Below are positions 39,001 through 51,000 of a DNA stretch of 64,000 nt, piece by piece. A model generated the notes under the pieces. It searched no databases. It saw only the letters and a program-made list of their open reading frames with translations, and was not told the origin of the DNA. Source of the DNA: Leptobrachium leishanense (lineage: Eukaryota > Chordata > Amphibia > Anura > Megophryidae); NCBI GenBank assembly GCA_009667805.1, contig CM019063.1:192089871-192153870 (forward strand), read 5' to 3'. The number at the start of each line of letters is the position of its first letter. The first letter of the stretch is position 1. The position numbers and the translations under genes are program-made.

Positions 39001-42000
39001 CGAGCCACACACGGGAATGCCGCTAGGGGGCAAAAAAAAATAATGGAACGATTCTGACATCTGAAAGATTTCAGAATCGGAACACCAGGAAGGTTAATAA
39101 TATACTATCAGGTCTATTCACTAAAGGTGAAACTCAGAATGACTGGAGAAGTGAAAATTCTAGGTCAAAATAGCCAAACCAGAAAAAGTCTCCCCTTTAT
39201 CTCCCTTTCCAAATTGTCTGTTCTCTTCTCCTGCCAATTTTCCAAACAATCTAGACCAGAGTTCCACCTTTTAGCGAAGAGACCTGTTAGAGTTGCAGGC
39301 ACCTGGGAGCAGGTAAAGTTTGAGGACAAGCATGGTGGTTTGGTGCCTGCTGGAATTATGAGATTGGGGTACAGATGTAGAAAAGGAGTGTAAAACTGGA
39401 GTAGAGGCAGGGGTTAGGGGGGGTCGCCTTCTGTTTGGTGAGATATTTCAGGAATAGATCAAATAAAATATTCAGAGTTTGTTCTTTTTCTTTATCAGTG
39501 GCTCGTGTTTTATGGTAATTTGCTGAAAGTGCTTGGCTCCTGTATGGAAGGGAAAACCTTATGCCTTCCATTGTGATTACTTCACTCACCAGAAGAGCTT
39601 TCACATGATCATTGCTACACAGAGCTTTTTAGCATCCTTTCTAAAGATGTGTCCTTCCACATCATATGGTGTAGATTTTTTTCTTTCCGTATGTGTTGTC
39701 TATTCAGTCACTTGATCAAGTTTTAGCAATAACATAATCAAAGTGCACATCTAATTGATAAACCCCATTTATCCAAAAGTAAGTTCCACGGATTACAGAA
39801 ACATAGAGACCAGGAATTCAGTTAATTTTAGATTTGTTTTTCACAACGGTTTTGCCTAAAAGAGATTGCAGGCATTCTTAAATTTTTGTCTTTGAACACA
39901 GTTGTTTAAAACACATTGATATAGCACTTATAAAGTCTCTGCAGCAGTGATTTTTTTTTCACATCACTGGCAGATTTGATTGTAGGATGCTTTTGGTTTA
40001 TACCCCTCCAAAAACTCATACTGTGTAACCAGAGGATTTGGTTCAATGATCCATCATTGTGAAAGAGGAAGAAGTCTCTTAAAGTGCCATAGTGTGCTGT
40101 GTTTGATATTTTTCAAAAATGTGCCTTGCTTTTTTCTTGCTTTTATTTTGTGATGTTTTACTTGGCCCTTTCTCTGCTAAGCACATTTTGCTGAAAGAAA
40201 ATCTATAACATAACAAATACCTTGTTTTGTAAATCTCAGTTTAACTGCCTGGCGTAATGCTCTTCCTAGGCATGTAAAGCTCAAAGTAAAGTGTTTGGTT
40301 GATTGTTTTTGTTCACTTACGGATTTCAATGTTTCTTTTATAGATTAGCAAAGACCCGTTCATATGATGACATCCCAACGACATGCGACATGACTGTATC
40401 CTGTACAAACAGACGCAGCAGTGATCCCAGCCTCAATGAAAAGTGGCAAGAGCATAGGCGATCCCTGGAGTTAAATGGTTTGGCCAATGCTACGGATGAT
40501 GTTCCAGAAGGGGAAAGGTTGTCGCTGGGGGCACAACTCTCTATGGCTGCTGGTGTAGGGGAAGGTCAGATGGAGAACATCCTTCAGGAGGCTAGCAAAG
40601 AAGTGGGGTATGATGAACATACTGGAAAACTGGGAATTGCTGCTGAGGCAAGGTCTGCAGAGAAACATGAGTATCAAACAAGAGAAAAGGAGATTGTGAC
40701 TGAAATAGACTCCATTGAAACGGAGGGCTCCAATGTGGTGTCTAATAAGTGTGTGGCGGATGCAGTGGCAGTGTCTGAGGGGTTGGGTGGTATTGCCGAT
40801 CTTTCAATCAGTGAAGTTTGCAAAGTGGATGAGGCGGCCTTGGAGTATTCTGAAGCGGAAGTAGAAAACCATATTCCCAAATATTTTATTAGTAATGCCT
40901 TTGAACCTGGAGAGGACGAAAAAGAAATTGTAGAAAGTTTAGATGGTGACATGCAGGGTATGCCTTCCCCAAGTATTTCACCAGTATGTCCTGTGCTGAA
41001 TGATTCCACAGACACTCTAACAGATGACTCTCCAAATTCGTGGACCTGCAGGATGCATGTGGCTGCAGCAATTGAGCTGTCTCAGAGCCCTGGGGAGGTA
41101 ACAGAGGAGGGCCTTATTATGGTGGGTCTGCAGAGCCAGAATGAAAGGACGTGTTCCCCTTCATCCCTCGATCATAGTGCCTTTCCAAAATCTGAATGCA
41201 TAGCAGAGACTTTGTGTAACACTGATCAACTTTCTCCTTCTGTTCTTGATGAGCCTTGTCCCAGTGGGGACAATCGAAGAGCAATGCAGGCATTATCACG
41301 GCAAAATTCTTGCACTGTCCATTCCCAAACCCACTCGAGAAACCTCTCACACAAGTGCCCATTGCATAATGGCTGCAAAGGTCGCGTGGGGAATACCCCT
41401 GACCAGTCTGCACGAAACCACCTAGATGATGATGGAATGCCGCTCTATGTAGATGCCATTCAACAGCGGCTCAGACAGATGGAGAATGGTCATCAACAAG
41501 AAGTGGAAACCCTGAAGAAACAGGTGCAAGAACTTCGCTGTCGTCTCGAAAGCCATTTACACAACATCCCACCGCATTTCAATGGGGAATTTACAGACGA
41601 GGTGGTGAGTACTTTTGAAGTTCTTTTGTCTTCCAAACTAGCCATGTTACGCGTTGCATTAGTGTCTGTCTCCTGACAGGCTTCAACATAATTGATCAAG
41701 TAACAAAAGCGCGATAGGGTCTGTCCTGAAATTGAGTGCATCCAAGGATATCCCCTCTCCGTTTTAGACACCCTTCAGTCTTATACCTCCTTTTCCACCC
41801 ATATCCCATATGATCTTGCCCCTACAGACGTCAATCCCAGATTCTGAAAGCAACCGGGACCCCAGCTGTTTGTCAGGCTGCAGTACAGAACCCCTCTCTG
41901 AGGCCAGCTGGGAGCAGGTGGACAAGCGGGATACAGAGGTACAGCCGCGCTCTGCTCTCCACCCTGCTCTCCATTATTATACCCTCTCCATTCCTGCAGT

Positions 42001-45000
42001 AGTGTTCTGCATGAAAATGGAATATCTTGATTTGATGGACAGTCACATGTCCCTAACCCTTGCTTTTAATCATAACAACTTGGTTGTTCCTTGATTTTGC
42101 TTTTCTGACTAACTTTATAACTTTCCTAATCAATTTTTGCCTCTTTGATCACTGAAAACTTTGAGGCTATGTGGCACCTTAAGATCTTCTTTGACACACT
42201 GATTCGACCTTCAAAAGTGAGACTCCAGTTTTAAAATATGGTATTGGTATACTATTGTTAGGTCGCCATCTAATGGCAGACTTTTGTAAGATCAACTAAA
42301 GTAATTTCTATTTCCCATTGAGTACATAAAATAGTTGAATGGCTCCAAAGAATGGTAGTACAATTGTATAAAACTGTAATTCTCTGTACTTTATTAAACT
42401 ACGATACTACCATTGTTTGAATTAGAGGTTCACTGTACCTTGCTCATAGCGTCCCAGGTCTTGTCCCGGGTCTCACTCTCCAGATGCACAATCTTCCCAG
42501 CGCAAGACAACGGTTTGGCAAGTTCATCTACTGATTCCTGTTTATGATTTAATCTATAGATATCCGACTGACTATAAGCTGCATGAAATGTACTTTAATG
42601 AATTTAGGCATTGCGTGATAAATAAGCGTTCCTGATGTATTTTACACACATACAGTATTACAGTCAGTCGCTTTGTTACTTTCTTACTTCAGAGATGACT
42701 GTAAGGGAAGCTGCATGGTATTTTTTTGGGGACAAATGTCCCAACCAGGAGAGGGTGCAGGGGACTATCTTGGCCTGCCACCGTTGGCCTGAGACCCTGG
42801 CTTACGGTCCCCCATACAGCCTTTTGGTCTCTGCTGGGATTCGGGGGAGAGCTCAGAAGGACTGAGACATACACCTCCCCCCCTTCTCCCCCTCCTATAT
42901 AGGGTCATCCTTTATGAAACTTGTTCATTGATATTTTATGTTCTAAGGACCTTGCAATATTCCACTGACTCTTGTGAAACACCATGTTTTACATCGCTGT
43001 TCACTATATGAACCAAAACGTTAAAGAATAAACCCTGACATAGAAATATTCATGCTGAAAACACTGGTAGCACCTTTGTTTAAATTGAAGTTCACCGTTG
43101 TTTGTTACAATGATATTTCTGTTATAATACAACTTTGCTGTAGTTTCAGTATATATAACTACAGAACAATTGTATCTGCATAGATTAGGGTAGGGTTGGT
43201 CCTACCCTAATCTATATTTTGCTAAACTTTGCTGACACCTTTGTCAATGTAAGTTCAATATAATGAAACTGCAGCAAACTTCTATTCAAACAAAAGTATC
43301 ATGCTTTGGATAAACGGCAGTGAACTTTGTGTCAACGGTGCTACTGTTTTTTTTTTGGGGGTTTTTTGTGTGAATATTCGTACAACAGTGGTACTGCTGC
43401 TCGAATAAAGTAGGGAGAATTTTAATTCTAACTGCGGTATTGTTTGAAGCTAGTCTCAACTATTTGATGCTGTTCAAAAAAAACTATTTCATAAATCTTT
43501 TAGACATTACCTAGGTCACCCATAGTTACCTTTAAAGTAAGACTTAAATATTACATTCTTACTTTGTGACCCAAGCCTGAATAATGGTTTGACTAAATTA
43601 ATTTCCTTCTTTAACAATTTAGTAGATTTCTGTTTTGTTTTGCTTTGTTTCTCCTGCAATGACTATAACTGAAGTAATCATTTTATTTATCCTCTAAATC
43701 TCAATGCTTGAATTGTATCCTTGAATGCTAAACACTTTTAGTATGAACAGGGGTATGTATGGGTTTCCAAAATGTGAGCTTTCCATGGTCACGAAAAGAA
43801 TGGGTGACCAAATTAAATGTTTTTTTTTTTGTTTTTTTTGCACTGTTACAGCATAGTTTAGATTGCCAAGTTAGAATTCACTTATTCTTGACTAGGTTCT
43901 TCTTCTGCTCACATCCTGTCTCCACTTGTAATCTGTGCATGGAGATTTTCACACTGTTTGCAGTGTAGCACAAATTTCAAAGTGTGTTGCTGCAATGCAT
44001 TGTCAGGTATTAAAAAAGAAAATTGTAACTAACTTCCAAAGTGTTTGGCATTTGTTTTATAAAAGCAGTTTTGAATTTTCATGTTTTTTGGCGAATTATT
44101 AAATGCCAACACATTCCGCAGAGCTGTACAAAGTTACAATGGGTAAAGACATTTCTACAGTACACCAAAAAGACAAGTCAATATTTTGCCAACAGATATG
44201 GGAGGGAAAAAGGCCCCTGTTCTCGTGGGAACTAACAATCTAGGTGGGTGCTATGTGAGAAACAAGAGGGGAGGACTGTAGGGAGGAGTCATGCTATTTC
44301 AGAGAGAGACGAGGATGGGTATTAGGTAGGTTAAAGGTTTTGTGGCGTTAGGTGGTAGGCTTCCTTAAACAGAAGTGTCTTTAGGGAGCGTTTAAAAGAA
44401 GTTAGGTTGGGGGAGAGTCTGATAGTGCGAGGAAGTGCATTTCATAGGGTCAGCACCTCCCACGAAGAGTCCTTCAGTCTGGCATGTGAAGCGGTAATTA
44501 TGGAGGATGCCACCACCAGTCATTTCTTAATCTGGGGGGCGAGCCAATGTTTTATCAAAAATAAAATTTGTTTTAATTTTCTTTTTCTTTCTATTAAGGT
44601 AACAAGATGGCTTCCAGATCATTTAGCGGCAAACTGCTATAACTGTGAGAGCAAGTTCTGGCTGGCGAGCAGGAAACACCATTGTAGGTAAGAAGGAAAC
44701 TTACCAAGATCTTACCTCCATGTTTCCCCAACACTGAAATAAGACAAGACAGAAAATCTTTCCCCCACTCAGCCATATTTCGCTCCCTACAGGAACACAG
44801 AAGCTGTTGGTGAAACATGGTGAGCTCTTGTTGAGGTTGGTCAGTCAGTTTGTCCATTTGCAATCACCAGACTAACCGTGTTGCTACCTTCCCACCCCTC
44901 CTTCAGCTCTTACACCTCATGTCATGGAGAAGGTTGAAAGGAATAAAAAGATACGTGTCTTTTACGCAACCCACACTGGTTTAGGAAACTTGTTTTATAT

Positions 45001-48000
45001 ACTAAATTGGCATTTAATAATGTCGCTGTTGGTCGCCACCGGTTACATTAAGCCTCTTGGAGTGTGTTCTAACTTTATGCCTATACACAACTTAAAGCCT
45101 TCTCTAGCTCAGGCAAAAATAAAAAGTAGGGACAACAGACTTCAAAATATACTCATTACACATACAGTCATTAACATGGAGGCAGAAAAATGTCTCTCAG
45201 CTATAAAATACATCCATGGCATTCCATTAACCTCCCTGGCGGTTATCCCGAGTGTGGCTTGGGGTTAAATTTCACCGCTGAAAGCGGTATCTCCGAGCCA
45301 CACTCAGGCTGGAGATATACATTACCTGTTCCGGCAATCACAGCGTTTTGCTTCCTGGTTCTCTTCTCGCGAGAAGGGAACCAGGAAATATGAGGTCGTG
45401 ATCGCCAGAGGAGACTGCGAGGGAGCGCAGGGACAGGTAATGTATCCAGCGGCAGCCAGAGCGTGGCTGGGGGGTTTCAGCTTCCAGCATAGGAATTTAA
45501 CCCCGAGCCACACTCGATATACTGCTAGAGGGATATATAAAAAATCAGAATGCTTCTAACATCTAAACAATGTCAGAATTGTAACACCAGGGAGGTTAAC
45601 AAATGTAGACCGGAAGGTCTGTTTCACGTGGGGTTCAGCTTAGTCTACTTTCACTGTAATTTATTTTTCTTTGATTCTTTTTTTTCGAGTCAAAGATTAC
45701 AGCAGGAAATGGTATTGGCTATAAAGCTTTTCTCTGCATTTTTCTACTGAAAATGTCAAGTGAAAGGGAGTAAATAATCTTAGTAAACGTAAATCCTTCA
45801 ATTCATGTGGGAGATGTTTATCTCCAGGTACTTAATGCTGGGAGTTTACATGTAAATTGCTCTTGAGATTTTTATATGTAAAGTACTTTTGTCTCCTCTA
45901 TGAACACTAAATTCATTTGAATAGCATGTTTGGATCTTTTCATGCCAAATACATGGAGGCATCTCCGTAAAGGTTTACTTTAGAAAACATAAGTGCATTT
46001 GAGCTGATTGCAAATAAGACATCACCATTAAAAGTTGAAAGTCTTTTTTCCCCACTATCATGTTTTAAGAAGTAAACTGCGCATTTTATGGGCTTTGTAG
46101 AGTTAAAATAAAAATGCTGTAGCAGAGCCACCAAACATGTGCTAAATCGGATTGTATTTCTTACATTGAGAGACCTTGGGAGAGACCTGGTGTTATTTTT
46201 CCATCCCCTATTTAACCCCCTTCCAATGAAATAGTAATAAAAAAAAATTTGCCTTCCCAAATCCCCCCACCCCAAAAAAACAGATTTACATTATAAACCC
46301 CTTGTTGAAAGAAAATAAAAGTTGGCGTTAGGACTTAGTAATGCTAGGATATGTAAGCTATTACAATCAGTGGGCAGGGATGTCCTACAGTGAGAGCTGA
46401 CATCCAAGAGAAGCCCCAGCTCTGCACCAAGATGCAGGACTTCACATGTCACGGCTGCAGTGAGCCGCCTTGGCCAGTTATCGGAAATATCGGCAAATAA
46501 AGGGCCGATGGTAATTTGCATGATGTTTCAATTTCAGGGTCACTGAGCCCAAATCTGTGGTTTCGTTGGCCACGACAAATAGAGGTTAGTTTCCCTTTGT
46601 TGTTGTTATTTGCCGCCCCCCCCCACATGTGCTATTCACAGCAGCATCTTTGTTTTTTGCCAGACTGCTTGTGATGAGGAATGATAATGGGGCGTTGGCA
46701 AAAATGTGCCATTGTCTCATTACAAACACATTAGGGCAATATTGTATAGGGACACTGGGCCCGATGTGAGTTTTATTGGGGGCATGGTGGTGTATCTCAA
46801 ACGAAAGTGGTTCTGATGATCATTTTAACACATCGCGTCTTTGAGACAACAAACGTTTTGGGATTTATGGATTCTCTAATTACATCTTGTATTGGTGCTC
46901 TGTCAAAGTTGCATATAGCTAAAGATGAAATTGTCTAAGTGACATTGCCTCACATCAGATGTGTGTGTGCTATATGGTATGGCGGTGGTGACGCATGCAG
47001 CAGAGTTTGGCACAATTTAATTTAGGTCATCTCTCCTGGCTATGTTTGAAGCGGGCAGTACAATGGTACATTTTCTAAAGGAAGTTTTTCCTGAGGTCCA
47101 TTGTTTTAATGCAGTCTGATTGGAATAAACCCACACATGTAATTATTCTACTTTAGAAATCCTCCCCATGTTAAAACCTTGTAATGTTACCATTTACTAC
47201 AACTGTATTTCATGTTAAATAAGTTGATAGGAAGGGGTGCATAGGTATGTAACACAAGCCTTACAGACTGAATTAGGCATTAGATTGATGATCATATTGT
47301 GAATTACAAGGAGAAAAAATGTCATCTGCGCTTATTCCCATTATACCGTGTGAAACAAAACGCAATTGGAGGCTTTGGTTTCTGTTAATGGCCATTAACA
47401 GAAAGCAAAGCCTCTAATTGCGTTTTGTTTTACACGGTATAATGGGAATATGCGCAGATGACATTTTTTCTCCTTGTTATGTTTTATATTTGTTGCTGGG
47501 CTGGATACATTTGGTGGTTGCAGCCGCCCCATCGGGAAATAGGCGTGTCCCCACCCCTCCTGTTCTATATTGTGAATTACACCTACAAATGTACTAATCT
47601 ATCAGAATTAGGGGTGTGTACTACACCTTAATAAGGATGTTTGTATATAGTGTGATGTGCTCGTGTATTGTAACAAGCAAGATTCTGCCAGGTTTCACTA
47701 TAAATCAGCAGTCAACTTTCTTCGTGACACCACATTTTAATTGTTGAGCATGTACACCCCATCCCAGAGCATGCACACTTAACTGCAGCTGCATGTCTTT
47801 CTGATGGATTTGTTAGTCTGTTTTCTTGTTTGCCATCTAATATCGAGTTGAATGCTTTGTGTAAAAAACCTTTCTCAGATGTAGGTGCAACCCATAAAAC
47901 ACATTCTTTATTTGCTGGAGCTTGTTTATAGAACGTTTTGTTTTTGTAGGGCCATTGGGGTACATTGCTACAGTCAGGTCCAGAAATATTGGGACATCGA

Positions 48001-51000
48001 CACAATTCTAACATCTTTGGCTCTATACACCACCACAATGGAGTTGGAATGAAACAAATACAATGTGCTTTAACTGCAGACTGTCAGCTTTAATTTGAGG
48101 GTATGTACATCCAACTCAGGTGAACGGTGTAGGACTTACAGCAGTTTGCAGATGTGCCTCCCACTTGTTAAGAGACCAAAGGTAATGGGACAATTGGCTT
48201 CTCAGCTGTTCCATGGCCAGGTGTGTGATATTCCTTCATTACCCCAATTACAATGTGCAGATAAAGGCCCAGAGTTCATTTCAAGTGTGCTATTTGCATT
48301 TGGAATCTGTTGCTGTCAACTCTCAAGATGAGATCCAAAGAGCTGTCACTATCAGTGAAGCAAGCCATCATTAGGCTGAAGAAACAAAACAAACCCATCA
48401 GAGAGATAGCAAGAACATTAGGCGTGGCCAAAACAACTGTTTGGAACATTCTCAAAAAGAAGGAACGCACCGATGAGCTCAGCAACACCAAAAGACCGTG
48501 GAGACCACGGAAAAGAACTGTGGTGGATGACCGAAGAATTCTTTCCCTGGTGAAGAAAACATCCTTCACAATAGTTGGCCAGATCAAGAACACTCTCCAG
48601 GAGGTAGGTGTATGTGTGTCAAAGTCAACAATCAAGAGAAGACTTCACCAGAGTGAATACAGAGGGTTCACCACAAGATGTAAACCATTGAGCCTCAAAA
48701 ACAGGAAGGCCAGATTAGAGTTTGCCAAACAACACCAAACATAGCCTTCACAGTTCTGGAACAAGATCCTATGGACAGATGAGACCAAGATCAACTTGTA
48801 CCAGAGTGATGAGAAGAGTATGGAGAAGGAAAGAACTGCTCATGATCCTAAGCATACCACCTCATCAGTGAAGCATGGTGGTGGTAGTGTCATGGCGTGG
48901 GCATGTATGGCTGCCAATGGAACTGGTTCTCTTGTATTTATTGATGATGTGACTGCTGACAAAAGCAGCAGGATGAATTCTGAAGTGTTTCGGGCAATAT
49001 TATTTGCTCACATTCAGCCAAATGGTGCAGAACTCATTGGACGGCACTTCACAGTGCAGATGGACAATGACTCAAAGCATACTGCAAAAGCAACCAAAGA
49101 TTTTTTGAAGGGACAGAAGTGGAATGTTATGCAATGGCCAAGTCAATCACCTGACCTAAATCCCATTTGAGCATGCATTTCACTTGAAGACAAAACTGAA
49201 GGGAAAATGCCCCAAAAACAAGCAGGCACTGAAGACCGTTGCAGTAGAGGCCTGGCAGAGCATCACCAGGGATGAAACCCAGCGTCTGGTGATGTCTATG
49301 CGTTCCAGACTTCAGGCTGTGATTGACTGCAAAGGATTTGCAACCAAGTATTAAGAAGGGAAAGTTTGATTTATGATTATTATTCTGTCCCATTACCTTT
49401 GGTCCCTTAAGAAGTGGGAGGCACATCTGCAAACTGCTGTAAGTCCTACACCGTTCACCTGAGTTGGATGTACATACCCTCAAATTAAAGCTGACAGTCT
49501 GCAGTTAAAGCACATTATGTTTGTTTTCATTCCAACTCCATTGTGGTGGTGTATAGAGCCAAAGATGTTAGAATTGTGTTGATGTCCCAATATTTCTGGA
49601 CCTGACTGTAGTTTTAGTTCACCAATGCCTCAAAAGCAGAGATCTCAATCTCTTCTCCCCCCCCCATGTGTTTTTTGCCTACAAATCCCAGAATTCTTTG
49701 AATGCAATAAATGGCCAGAGAATCATGGGAGGTGTAGTTCAGAAACATCTGGGGGGGGGGGCGGCAGAGTTCGAGATCCCTGCACAAAAGAATACATTTC
49801 AAGCATGGGTATGCATTTGGGCAAAGTGACCTGGGTTTTTTAGGCCTTATAATATTGCCTTAGTGACAGGCGCCCTTTGCTTGTTTTAGTATGAAGAACC
49901 CAAGGAGCCCTATTCCAACCCAGCTGGTAATAACTGGAGCTGTTATACTTGGCAGCTCGAGACTATATTCCAGTCAATGCTTGTGACTTGACTTTAATGG
50001 CTCCTTGCAGTAAGTTAACGGCCCGTATACTTTGTATAGGAGCCATTGACTAATTCAACACAAGAATAAATATTCTCCATATACACGACTCAAGCTAATA
50101 AAGAATAGTGGCTCAGAGAACCTGGTGTTAAGTGATTTTAGCAAAATCACCCAACACCTTTTAAAAGTATCACAGACCTCTTTCCTCTTGTACCACAGTC
50201 CAGAGAGTGGCGTAAGCAGCCACATGCACTGGCTGTGTACACTGGATGCAAATAGTTTCCAGTGTCTTTTGACTGCAACTGTGTGACCCCACTTGCATGA
50301 GCTTATGCGTGTTTTCATGGACAAAGCATTATGACTAGAGATGCTAATGCAGCGGCTTAGGCTGGCGGCACACGAGCAGAGGAAGGAGCGTCCGTTAAAG
50401 TGGACGTTCCTTCCACTCTCTGCGCTCAGCGTACAAAGCGCGATCCTCCTATGGAGAATCATGCTTTGTATCCTTTTAGCGTCCGTTTAGCTTTTTGATG
50501 GGGAGGGCTTTTTCACGTCCGGTGGATGGCCTTCCCCATCAAAAACCCACGGACGCAGGGAAGTGCGGGCGCATTTGAGCCATAAATACGCTCGTGTGCC
50601 GGGGGCCTTAGTCGAAGAGCCAGAAACGGCCACTAAAGGTTCTCTTCATGCCAATATTTTCCCTTTGCAGTTCCGGATTACTGGCTAGGGCCCCTGTTAT
50701 GACATCTGTAACAGTGTGTGGACATATTGGTGTGAGCCAGTAACCCTTAGCAGCGCCTTGTTACAGACTCTCTTACCACAGAGTTGCACCTAGAGTCATA
50801 GTATTTGGGAGGTGCTGATCAATTCCACCAGTCGCGGCACTAGAGGAATCCATGGAGAGAAATGCGGAGTTGGGTTGCGTTGCAGCTACGGAAAACCACT
50901 GGGAACTATTTTAGGGTATTGCACAGTACTTTCTCAAATCTAGAAGAATTAGTTGTTGGAATAGCTGGCTCTACTCTGGCTAGTCAAAAATCAATGGCAT

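Larger units (their letters stand above)
34878..39093. mobile_element. piggyBac-like MITE family D, copy 1, split by a hAT insertion
   Basis: TTAA at 34874-34877 and 39094-39097. The left 60 bp (GGAGTGTGGCTTGGG, GCTGAAAGCGGTAAC) and the right 350 bp (GCGGTAACCCCGAGCCACAC to AACACCAGGAAGG) align end to end with the intact copy at 45231-45595. The split point is the hAT target site. Confidence 0.85.

Noticed and set aside
43180..43215. Interstitial telomere repeat
   Set aside because: TTAGGG appears once within a hairpin stem; there is no tandem (TTAGGG)n.
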